A model generated the notes under the pieces. The model had not been told where the DNA came from. It was given only the letters and a program-made list of their open reading frames with translations, and ran no database searches. The translations under genes were made by a program, and so were the position numbers. From positions 1-62,491 of the forward strand of contig JAFUFI010000011.1 of NCBI GenBank assembly GCA_017469945.1: DNA of 62,491 bases, written 5' to 3'. Origin of the DNA: Lachnospiraceae bacterium (GTDB lineage Bacteria; Bacillota; Clostridia; Lachnospirales; Lachnospiraceae). Below, one piece after another: positions 44,051 to 51,134 of this stretch (position 1 is the first letter of the stretch; each line of letters starts with the position of its first letter).

Positions 44051-44689
44051 TCAGTTAAGTATTTCTTTCACCTTGGCGGCGATAGCCTCATCCTTGCAAT
44101 TTGCAAAGAAGTATTTCTTTACTCCTTCGCCGGATAAAGCTCCCTTAACAAGCTCTCTGTCAAGCTTATCAAGTATTATCAGAATATCAGTATGAGTTAT
44201 TTCTTTTACAGAGTCAAGAATCTTTTTATTTCTCTGCTCCGGAACAACTCTCTCCGGGGGATATCCTCCTCCACCGGGCGCGCAAAAGAGCTTTTCAAAG
44301 ATATATTCAAGCTTAAGCTCGCCGCCCCATCCGAAATTCTCCGCAAAAGGAATTGCAACGCAGTTTCCGTCGTTTACCTGAGAAAAAAGATAAGCGTCAA
44401 GGGGAGACTGGATATGTCCGCAAAGTACCTTGGGGAAGGAGTTGCAGGCAAGCATCGCGCCCTCTCCGGTTCCGCATCCGGTTACTACAAAATCAGCAGC
44501 CCCGGAGTTTAAAAGTACAGCGGCAAGGATTCCGTTTTGAACGTAAGTTAAGCTGTTTTGATCTTCGGCTCCGTACATTCCGTAGTTGAATACTTCATGT
44601 CCGAGGGGTGAAACTGCTTTCTTTAAAGCCGAAAAGATAAGTTCGTTTTTAGCCGCCTGGCTGTTCTCATTTATAAGTGCTATTTTCAT
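44051..44689 (-). CDS. RpiB/LacA-B family isomerase, possible uronate isomerase
   Basis: A 212-residue protein of the RpiB/LacA/LacB isomerase family. The signs are MKIALINENSQAAKNELI, GTGEGAMLACNSFP and a C-terminal extension of about 60 residues beyond the usual 150. In streptococci an RpiB-family enzyme (DhuI) isomerises the unsaturated uronate derivative, the same step as KduI. Since this gene lies between kduD and eda, downstream of kduI, it could be a second such isomerase or act on a related sugar. It has no signal peptide. Which reaction it performs is inference. Confidence 0.8.
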   Translation of the reverse strand: MKIALINENSQAAKNELIFSALKKAVSPLGHEVFNYGMYGAEDQNSLTYVQNGILAAVLLNSGAADFVVTGCGTGEGAMLACNSFPKVLCGHIQSPLDAYLFSQVNDGNCVAIPFAENFGWGGELKLEYIFEKLFCAPGGGGYPPERVVPEQRNKKILDSVKEITHTDILIILDKLDRELVKGALSGEGVKKYFFANCKDEAIAAKVKEILN

Positions 44690-44734
44690 ATTAAACCTCT
44701 TATCAATGAATCAAACATATATCCAAAGGTTAGA

Positions 44735-45601
44735 TCAGTCTTTAACCTTGATATCGCCTTCAACTTCAACCTCATCCTTGAACTTTGACTCATCAAGGTT
44801 TGAAGGATCCTGTCCGATGTACGCTGAGATACCGCCGTCGATGTAAACAACCTGTCCGTTGATGAAATCGGAAGCAGGTGAAGCAAGGAATACCGCAAGG
44901 CCCATAAGATCCTCGGTATGTCCCCAGCGCTGTGCGGGTGTCTTTGACCTGATGAAACGGTCGAAGGGATGCATTGATCCGTCGGGCTGTTTCTCACGAA
45001 GAGGTGCGGTCTGAGGAGTAGCGATGTATCCGGGTCCGATGGCATTACACTGGATTCCGTACTGACCGTACTCTGAGCAGATATTTCTTGTAAGCATCTT
45101 GAGTCCGCCCTTTGCTGCTGCGTATGCGGATACGGTCTCGCGTCCGAACTCACTCATCATAGAGCAAGCGTTGATGATCTTTCCGCTTCCCTGCTCCATC
45201 ATATGAGGAAGAACAGCCTTTGCGCAGATGAAAGGACCGGTAAGGTCGATATCGATTACCATATTCCAATCCTTAAGGCTCATCTCGTGCATAGGGATTC
45301 TCTTGATGATACCTGCATTATTTACGAGAATATCGATAGGTCCGACATTCTTCTCTACTTCTTTTACAAAATTCTCAACCTGATCTTCCTTGGTTACGTC
45401 ACAGATCATACCGAAAGCGTCGATTCCCGCTTTCTTGTACTCTTCCATACCACGCTTAAAGTTCTCTTCGTTGATATCGTTGAAAACGATCTTGGCTCCG
45501 GCCTCGGCGTATGCCTTTGCGTATGCCATACCAAGTCCGTAGGATGCGCCTGTGATCCAGGCAACCTTACCGTCAAGTCTGAATTTTTCCATTACTCCCA
45601 T
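44735..45601 (-). CDS. 2-keto-3-deoxygluconate oxidoreductase (SDR)
   Basis: A 288-residue short-chain dehydrogenase. The cofactor motif is TGASYGLG (about residues 17-24), the structural NNAG is near 93, and the catalytic Ser and Tyr-x-x-x-Lys are in CSMMSEFGRETVSAYAAAK. The family and the operon position after kduI make it KduD, which reduces 2,5-diketo-3-deoxygluconate to KDG. The C-terminus carries an extra charged tail of about 25 residues. GGAGG is eight bases before the ATG. Confidence 0.93.
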   Translation of the reverse strand: MGVMEKFRLDGKVAWITGASYGLGMAYAKAYAEAGAKIVFNDINEENFKRGMEEYKKAGIDAFGMICDVTKEDQVENFVKEVEKNVGPIDILVNNAGIIKRIPMHEMSLKDWNMVIDIDLTGPFICAKAVLPHMMEQGSGKIINACSMMSEFGRETVSAYAAAKGGLKMLTRNICSEYGQYGIQCNAIGPGYIATPQTAPLREKQPDGSMHPFDRFIRSKTPAQRWGHTEDLMGLAVFLASPASDFINGQVVYIDGGISAYIGQDPSNLDESKFKDEVEVEGDIKVKD

Positions 45602-45655
45602 TTCTTTTTCCTCCTAGATTGTCGGGATTAACCCTTGGTTAATTTTTTCGTTTAT

Positions 45656-46519
45656 TTATCTGATGTCCTGATTTCTGACATTGTCCATATCATCGAAGTC
45701 CTGGTTTTCTCCAACCATTCCCCAGATGAAAGTGTAGTTTGAAGATCCGCATCCGCAATGGATTGACCAACTGGGTGAGATGACAGCCTCTTCGTTGTGC
45801 ATAACGATATGTCTTGTCTCCTGAGGCTCGCCCATATAGTGCATAACGAATCCATTCTCAGGAACCTCAAAGTACATATAGACTTCCATACGACGGTCAT
45901 GTGTATGACAGGGCATTGAATTCCAAACGCTTCCGGGCTCAAGGTGAGTCATACCCATTTCAAGCTGACAGCTTTCAACCTGTCCGGGAAGAATGTACTT
46001 GCAGATAATGCGATGGTTGGCTTCTTCCATACTTCCAAGCTCTTTTTTGTTCTCATCCTTAACGATAACAACGCCCTCTTCGGGAGTTCCGTTAGGCTTA
46101 ATAAGAACAGTGGGGTAAGTTTTATGCGCGGGCGCGCTGTTTAAATAAAACTTGGCAGGATTTGAAGCATCGTCGCTTTCAAAAGAAATATCGCGGCTTC
46201 CCATACCGATATACATTCCCTCTCTGTGGGACACGTTTATGGTCTTTTCGTCTATTGTAATCTTGCCGTTACCACCGATATTGATAACGCCGAGCTCTCT
46301 TCTTTGTAAGAAGTATTCGGCCCTGAGTTCATCTCCCGCTGTAAGAACAAGCTTTTCGCCTGTAGGGGTAGCGGATCCGAAGATTATACGGTCGATATGG
46401 CTGTAAACAAGATAAATCTCACCGGGTCTGAATACTTTCTGAACAAGGAATTCATCTCTGAGCCTTTTGGTATCGTAGTATTTGACATCCCTGGGAGATG
46501 CGGCTGTTCTAAGTTCCAT
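45656..46519 (-). CDS. 5-keto-4-deoxyuronate isomerase
   Basis: A 287-residue cupin-fold zinc isomerase. The metal-binding block MPCHTHDRRMEVYMYFE gives two His and one Glu, with the fourth ligand in the later SWSIHCGCG. The start MELRTAASPRDVKYYDTKRL is fixed by AGGAGG eight bases upstream; a longer frame adds nine residues without support. It converts the unsaturated uronate product from GH105 into 2,5-diketo-3-deoxygluconate. First gene of the kduI-kduD-rpiB-like-eda operon. Confidence 0.95.
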   Translation of the reverse strand: MELRTAASPRDVKYYDTKRLRDEFLVQKVFRPGEIYLVYSHIDRIIFGSATPTGEKLVLTAGDELRAEYFLQRRELGVINIGGNGKITIDEKTINVSHREGMYIGMGSRDISFESDDASNPAKFYLNSAPAHKTYPTVLIKPNGTPEEGVVIVKDENKKELGSMEEANHRIICKYILPGQVESCQLEMGMTHLEPGSVWNSMPCHTHDRRMEVYMYFEVPENGFVMHYMGEPQETRHIVMHNEEAVISPSWSIHCGCGSSNYTFIWGMVGENQDFDDMDNVRNQDIR

Positions 46520-46532
46520 AGTATATCCTCCT

Positions 46533-46574
46533 AAAAAAACATACAAGAAGCTAAAATAGTAGCCTCTTGTATGT
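46533..46574 (-). terminator. Intrinsic-terminator-like hairpin in the kduI leader
   Basis: On the minus strand a 15-bp stem starting ACATACAAGAGG with one wobble and a five-base loop is followed by a run of T, just before the AGGAGG of kduI. The predicted kduI transcript starts within the base of the left arm and would keep at least ten pairs. It may end trpD transcripts, attenuate kduI, or both. Confidence 0.65.
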
Positions 46575-46575
46575 T

Positions 46576-46604
46576 ATCTTATCAAATGCTATATAAAATG
46601 TAAA
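46576..46604 (-). promoter_or_regulatory. Promoter of the kduI operon
   Basis: Minus-strand TTTACA (46599-46604) and TAAGAT (46576-46581) with a 17-base spacer. The -35 overlaps the operator at 46599. Confidence 0.65.
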
Positions 46605-46612
46605 CCCTTACA
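46599..46612. promoter_or_regulatory. LacI-type operator upstream of kduI
   Basis: Palindrome TGTAAACCCTTACA over the -35 of the kduI promoter. It has the same arms as the other LacI-type sites but a CC centre, which does not fit the CcpA consensus. Confidence 0.7.
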
Positions 46613-46663
46613 TTTTTGAAATAATCACAAAATTATTGCCTTTTCTTTAGCAGAATTTCCCTC

Positions 46664-47689
46664 TTACTCAGGTCTGTTACTGACCTCGATAATCTTTTCA
46701 AGGGTTTCGGTAGCTTTTCCGGAATCGATAAGCTTAGCGGCAAGCTTAACGCCCTCCTCGAAGCTCTCCGCCTTTCCTCCTATATAGAGGGAAGCTCCTG
46801 CATTCATAAGTACCGCGCTTCTCTTGGGGCCTTTTTCTTTTCCGGCAAGAATATCTCTTGTGATCTTTGCGTTTTCCTCAGGGGTTCCACCCTTAAGATC
46901 GTCTTTTGTGCATCTCTCAAATCCGAAATCCTCAGGCTTAATGACAGTGGTTCTGTACCAGCCATCTCTTATCTCGCAAACGGTTGTGGCCGAGCTCATA
47001 GAGATCTCATCAAGCTTATCCTGTCCGTATACGACCATTCCTCTTTCAACGCCGAGAGAAACAAGAACTCTCGCAAGAGGCTCAACAAGGTACTCGTCGT
47101 ATACGCCAAGGAGCTGGCGCTTAGGTGAGCCGGGGTTTGTAAGGGGTCCGAGAATATTGAAAACGGTTCTAAAGCCAAGTTCTTTTCTGATCGCTCCTAC
47201 ATATTTCATAGAAGTATGATACTTTTGAGCAAAGAAGAAACACATTCCTGCCTCTTTTAAAAGCTCGATACATCTTTCGGGGCTCTGCTGGATATTAACT
47301 CCAAGAGCTTCAAGACAGTCCGCCGTACCGCACTTTGAAGAAGCGGCGCGATTTCCGTGCTTTGCAACCTTCATTCCGCCCGCAGCGGCTACGATAGCCG
47401 AAGTGGTGGAAATATTGAAGCTGTGCGCATTGTCTCCTCCGGTACCTACGATTTCGAAGATATCCATTCCGGTATCAACCTTTGTGGCATGATCTCTCAT
47501 AGCTGCCGCGCAGCCTGCGATCTCGTCTGTGGTCTCCGCTCTTGCGGACTTGGTTGAAAGCGCTGCAAGGAATGCTGCGTTTTGAGTGGGAGTAGTCTCT
47601 CCGCTCATAATCTCGTTCATTACCGAGTACGCTTCATCGTAAGTAAGATCCTCCTTATTTACGATCTTTACAATAGCCTCTTTGATCAT
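46664..47689 (-). CDS. Anthranilate phosphoribosyltransferase
   Basis: A 341-residue TrpD with the full set of family motifs: [17 protein letters not shown] near residue 80, [21 protein letters not shown] near 109, and LGPLTNP near 178. It transfers phosphoribosyl to anthranilate in tryptophan synthesis. No other trp gene is in the window. It lies 44 bases after the histidine phosphatase gene on the same strand and may be cotranscribed with it. The only terminator-like hairpin after it lies in the kduI leader. Confidence 0.95.
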   Translation of the reverse strand: MIKEAIVKIVNKEDLTYDEAYSVMNEIMSGETTPTQNAAFLAALSTKSARAETTDEIAGCAAAMRDHATKVDTGMDIFEIVGTGGDNAHSFNISTTSAIVAAAGGMKVAKHGNRAASSKCGTADCLEALGVNIQQSPERCIELLKEAGMCFFFAQKYHTSMKYVGAIRKELGFRTVFNILGPLTNPGSPKRQLLGVYDEYLVEPLARVLVSLGVERGMVVYGQDKLDEISMSSATTVCEIRDGWYRTTVIKPEDFGFERCTKDDLKGGTPEENAKITRDILAGKEKGPKRSAVLMNAGASLYIGGKAESFEEGVKLAAKLIDSGKATETLEKIIEVSNRPE

Positions 47690-47733
47690 TAAAGTAATCC
47701 TCCGTTCGTTTTATATATATCAGGCATATTATT

Positions 47734-48429
47734 TTATTTGTTATCTACGGTCTGCTGAAGCTTAAGGCCGTCGGATAATCCGATTATATGCGCCGCATCA
47801 TTAAAAAGCTCCAGCCTCGGTCTTACATATGCGCCCTTATTTACAGGCAGTTCAATGATTATCACAGAGGTATAATCGTAAGGAAAAACGCTGGCATAGT
47901 AAGGCAAAGGAAGAGACAAAATATGGCTCATAGCGCAGGCTCCGCTTCCCCCGTGGCTGAAGATCGCAATATTTTTAGCTTCATCCGTATCGCAGTAAAA
48001 TCTTCTTCCGTCATGTTTATAACCTTTGGATAAAAGGAATTCATCTATCTTTCCGGTTATCTTATCATAAAACTCCATGCAGTAGTTCTTTTCAAAGAAG
48101 GGATGCTTTTTCCAGTCGGATGTATAATAGTCAAAATTTTCGTCTGTAGTCAGCATATCTCCGAGGGTCCAGATATGTCCCTCCTCGGGGATTCCCTCCC
48201 CGCCCCACCAGATTTCATACATATAATCAAGAACAGTAACATCTTTTTTCAAAAGCTTTGCAGTCTCTTCAGCGGTTTGACGGGCTCTGCCCATCGGTGA
48301 TGAATATATCTCGTCGATATTTTCTCTAAGTAGTCTTTTAGCGCAGTTTTTTGCCTGCAACAGCCCTGTCTCGGTAAGACAGTCCTTTTCATAATTTGGC
48401 TCTCCGTGCCTTACAAAAAGTAATCTCAT
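47734..48429 (-). CDS. Histidine phosphatase superfamily protein
   Basis: A 231-residue protein of the phosphoglycerate mutase-like histidine phosphatase group. The catalytic motif LFVRHGEPNYE is at residues 4-14, followed by TETGLLQAKNCAKRL and YSSPMGRARQTAEET, with a later His in IFSHGGSGACAM. It is a cytosolic phosphatase of unknown substrate. It starts ten bases after the stop of the MocR-type regulator, so the genes are probably one transcript with trpD. Confidence 0.88.
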   Translation of the reverse strand: MRLLFVRHGEPNYEKDCLTETGLLQAKNCAKRLLRENIDEIYSSPMGRARQTAEETAKLLKKDVTVLDYMYEIWWGGEGIPEEGHIWTLGDMLTTDENFDYYTSDWKKHPFFEKNYCMEFYDKITGKIDEFLLSKGYKHDGRRFYCDTDEAKNIAIFSHGGSGACAMSHILSLPLPYYASVFPYDYTSVIIIELPVNKGAYVRPRLELFNDAAHIIGLSDGLKLQQTVDNK

Positions 48430-48439
48430 AAATCTCTCC

Positions 48440-49537
48440 TCACAAGTTTTTGCGTCTGTTCCTTCTGACGCGATTTATATGTCTTTCAAAATCTCCGCTT
48501 TTTATAAGCTCTGCAAGTACATACTGATCGAAAATAGGTACTGTGCAAGAATAAAATCCAAGCTTTTCGTCAAATAATTTTAACATACCCGGTGGCAAAA
48601 CCATATATCCGATACGCATAGAAGGTGCAATCGTCCGGGAAAAAGTATTAAGATAGATCACCCTTGATTCCTTATCCATAGAGTAAAGCGGATCCTCCGC
48701 CTTTCTTGAAACCGTAAGTTCGGAATCGTAATTATCTTCTATTAAGATGGCATCATTTTCCCTCGCCCATTTTAAGTATTCTCTCTTTTTGGAAATATCC
48801 GCCGTAGCTCCGCTCGGGTATGAATTAAAGGGAGTAACATGCAAAATCTTTGCTTTTGTCTTTAAAAGGGCACCCGAATCTATTCCCCCCAGTGTCATCT
48901 TAAGAAAATCGCATTTTGCCCCCATGGAATTGTACACTTCAAAAATCCTGCTGTACGAGGGACTCTCAAGACCGTAGACAACGTCGTTTCCAAACATCTG
49001 AACGATAAGTCCGTATAAATATTCCGCTCCCGATCCTACGATCACCTGCTCAGGTCTTATATGTAAATGTCTGCTTCTTGCAAGATATCGGCAGATTTCC
49101 TCTCGTAGCTCAGGGCAGCCCTGATTGGGCGATTTAACAAGAAGCTTCTCACCGTAATCAAGGATCACCTTTCTCATCGTCTTTGCAAGAACGGAGAAAG
49201 GAAAGTCTCCGACCCTCAAGTGGATATCGGACTTTTGGGACCCGGTATAATCAAAATCAAACTCCTCTTTATCTCCGCCCCCGGATACACTGTCCTCATC
49301 TTTGTACGTAACAAAGACTCCGCTTCTTTGACGGCTCTCGGCATACCCTTCTTCATTTAACAATGTAAGCGCATGCTCAACCGTGATCACACTTACGCCG
49401 GTCTCTTCGGCGATAATACGCTTTGAAGGCAATTTGTCTCCATAATGATAAATACCTTCAGATATGTCCCTTACGAGCTGTCTGTAGAGCTGTATGTAAG
49501 CCGGTTCACTGTTTTTGTTTGAAATGGAATAATTCAT
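48440..49537 (-). CDS. MocR/PdxR-like GntR regulator lacking the PLP lysine and C-terminal end
   Basis: A 365-residue regulator. The winged-helix HTH is at residues 12-76 (AYIQLYRQLVRDISEGIYHYG, SVITVEHALTLL). The aminotransferase-like domain follows from about 95. Asp268 and Tyr270 in EDNYDSEL, which hold PLP in relatives such as GabR, are present, but the lysine that binds PLP is Arg301 (NTFSRTIAP, codon CGG). The protein also ends about 80 residues short of the usual MocR length, at ERHINRVRRNRRKNL. It could be a degenerate regulator or one that senses differently. Divergent from the ECF transporter gene. Confidence 0.85.
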   Translation of the reverse strand: MNYSISNKNSEPAYIQLYRQLVRDISEGIYHYGDKLPSKRIIAEETGVSVITVEHALTLLNEEGYAESRQRSGVFVTYKDEDSVSGGGDKEEFDFDYTGSQKSDIHLRVGDFPFSVLAKTMRKVILDYGEKLLVKSPNQGCPELREEICRYLARSRHLHIRPEQVIVGSGAEYLYGLIVQMFGNDVVYGLESPSYSRIFEVYNSMGAKCDFLKMTLGGIDSGALLKTKAKILHVTPFNSYPSGATADISKKREYLKWARENDAILIEDNYDSELTVSRKAEDPLYSMDKESRVIYLNTFSRTIAPSMRIGYMVLPPGMLKLFDEKLGFYSCTVPIFDQYVLAELIKSGDFERHINRVRRNRRKNL

Positions 49538-49538
49538 C

Positions 49539-49587
49539 TGGTCATATATTTCTTTCTGATTTTGGTTATTTTTATATGGTCAGATAT
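49539..49587. promoter_or_regulatory. Direct repeats between mocR and the ECF gene
   Basis: TGGTCATATAT at 49539 and TGGTCAGATATAT at 49577, 38 bases apart, with a degenerate TTGGTTAT between them. MocR-type regulators often bind such direct repeats, so these may be its operator. Confidence 0.4.
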
Positions 49588-49630
49588 ATATTAATCTTTT
49601 TTACATCAAAAGTAAAGGAAGTACAAAAAC

Positions 49631-50164
49631 ATGAAGCAAAACCACATAACACCCCTCAACATCACAATGACTGCTTTGTTTATGGCCTTGACCATAGCTT
49701 TCGCCTCGTTCGGTATACCCGTCCCCGGCGGACACCTTTATCTTTGTGATGTTCCTATCTGTCTCGCAGCGATCCTTTTGGGACCCTTCGAGGCTTTCAT
49801 AGTCGGAGGCATAGGCTCCTTTTTGGGAGACCTTATCTTCTATCCCCTTCCGATGTTCGTATCCCTTGTAACCCACGGACTTCAGGCGGTAGTCATCTCC
49901 CTGATCTCACATTACACCTTAAAGAAGCATCCAAAGATTGCTTCCGGCATCGGTGTAACCGTCGGTGCTATCATTATGGTAGTTGGATATACCTTAGGAA
50001 AGACTTTCGTCTACAGTACCTTCGAGACAGCCATCCTGAAGCTCCCTTACGAGATCGCACAGGGTGCCATCGGAGCGATTGTCGGCATGGTTCTTTGCTG
50101 GCCTCTCCAGATAAGAAGACTCTTCTTAAAGTACTACGATATCGGAACTAAAAAAACTGCATAA
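49631..50164 (+). CDS. ECF transporter S component, probably vitamin uptake
   Basis: A 177-residue membrane protein with about five or six hydrophobic segments. The start ITMTALFMALTIAFASFGIPVPGGHLYLCDVPICLAAILLG (split over residues 11-51) is typical of ECF-type substrate-capture subunits. It would partner with shared EcfA/EcfT proteins encoded elsewhere. The divergent MocR/PdxR-like gene makes vitamin B6 a reasonable substrate guess, as PdxR-type regulators sense PLP; this is inference. AAAGGAAG precedes the ATG. Confidence 0.88.
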   Translation: MKQNHITPLNITMTALFMALTIAFASFGIPVPGGHLYLCDVPICLAAILLGPFEAFIVGGIGSFLGDLIFYPLPMFVSLVTHGLQAVVISLISHYTLKKHPKIASGIGVTVGAIIMVVGYTLGKTFVYSTFETAILKLPYEIAQGAIGAIVGMVLCWPLQIRRLFLKYYDIGTKKTA

Positions 50165-50174
50165 AACCATACCC

Positions 50175-50203
50175 GGGCAGGCATTATAAGTGTCTGCCCC
50201 GTT
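50175..50203 (+). terminator. Terminator of the ECF gene
   Basis: A 10-bp stem with wobble pairs (core GGGCAG with CTGCCC) followed by GTTATTTATTT. It lies ten bases after the stop and may also serve the convergent AlkD-like gene. Confidence 0.65.
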
Positions 50204-50205
50204 AT

Positions 50206-50964
50206 TTATTTCAGGCTTCTTAAATACGCTTTATGTTCATCCGAAACCCTAAAGCTCTCAAGAGCCTTTTGTATTGACTTTCGCCTTGTCCATTCATCTA
50301 GCGGCGTAATATCGCCTTTATAATCTTTTTCCATGTATTTGATCACATCGTCATACTGCTTCGCAAGAGCCGTCGCAAAGTACCAGGCCACCATCATCCT
50401 GTGGTAATAATCGTCCGAAGCTTCAGACGGAATGTCGATCCCGCCCTTTATATTTCCGGAGGAGTTGCGTTTTACGGCCTCCGCAGCCTTGAAGCTTATA
50501 TACTCGGGAAAAGACTTGTCAAAATGCTCATCAAGAAATTCATTCATATACATTCTGATTCCAAAGCGGGCCGTGTAGACATGCTGCGAAGAAACCCAGT
50601 CTTCCAGATAAGGGATAAGTTTTGCGTGATACTTTTTAAAAGCCTTCGGGCTTGACTGATCCGATACCGGCCAGCAGTCCACGTAAGGAAGAAACTGCTC
50701 TGTTCTTTTAATACACTCGTCAAAATCCTTTATAAGCCCTATAACAAAAAAATGTACCAGGTTTTCCTCATACCATTTATGGGGAAGGCTGTCCAAAAAC
50801 TCCTCGTACTCTCCGCTTTTAAAAATCTCTTTGGCAATCTCTCTCATCGCCGGAGTACGGACTCCGATGATCGTATCAGAGGAAATATTCGGCACAAGCT
50901 TAGCCTGAAACTCTTTATAATCCTTATCAGATACAGCTTTTAACTTTTCATAAATCGTCTTCAT
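50206..50964 (-). CDS. AlkD-like DNA alkylation repair protein
   Basis: A 252-residue all-helical protein of the DNA alkylation repair (HEAT-like) family. The signs are GVRTPAMREIAKEIFK near residue 34, HKWYEENLVHFFVIGLI and the later DCWPVSDQSSPKAF, then DDYYHRMMVAWYFATAL. Family members excise alkylated bases without flipping them out. It is a single-gene unit, convergent with the ECF gene and divergent from GH43. No signal peptide. Confidence 0.88.
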   Translation of the reverse strand: MKTIYEKLKAVSDKDYKEFQAKLVPNISSDTIIGVRTPAMREIAKEIFKSGEYEEFLDSLPHKWYEENLVHFFVIGLIKDFDECIKRTEQFLPYVDCWPVSDQSSPKAFKKYHAKLIPYLEDWVSSQHVYTARFGIRMYMNEFLDEHFDKSFPEYISFKAAEAVKRNSSGNIKGGIDIPSEASDDYYHRMMVAWYFATALAKQYDDVIKYMEKDYKGDITPLDEWTRRKSIQKALESFRVSDEHKAYLRSLK

Positions 50965-51050
50965 CCTTACCTCCTGTTCTTAAAGCATATGTCAAAATAA
51001 TTTTATCGCATTAACTCCCTAAAGCAATATTATACTTCACATCCTCCGTA

Positions 51051-51091
51051 TTGCATACAAAAATAATATATATTAGAATGAAAATGTTTCA
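51051..51091 (+). promoter_or_regulatory. Promoter and palindrome upstream of GH43
   Basis: TTGCAT at 51051-51056 and TAGAAT at 51074-51079 with a 17-base spacer. The palindrome TGAAA-ATG-TTTCA at 51079-51091 overlaps the expected start of transcription and could be an operator for another LacI-type protein. Confidence 0.5.
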
Positions 51092-51134
51092 AAAAAACAC
51101 TAAAAAATCTTGGAAACGCAAAGGAAAAAAACTA

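Noticed and set aside
49601..49876. Minus-strand open frame opposite the ECF gene
   Set aside because: It is highly charged with no hydrophobic or family signal and is fully antisense to a typical ECF membrane protein gene.
51051..51134. Extended start of the GH43 gene
   Set aside because: The 28 extra residues are lysine-rich and unlike the family, and good -35 and -10 hexamers lie inside this stretch, so it is not translated.
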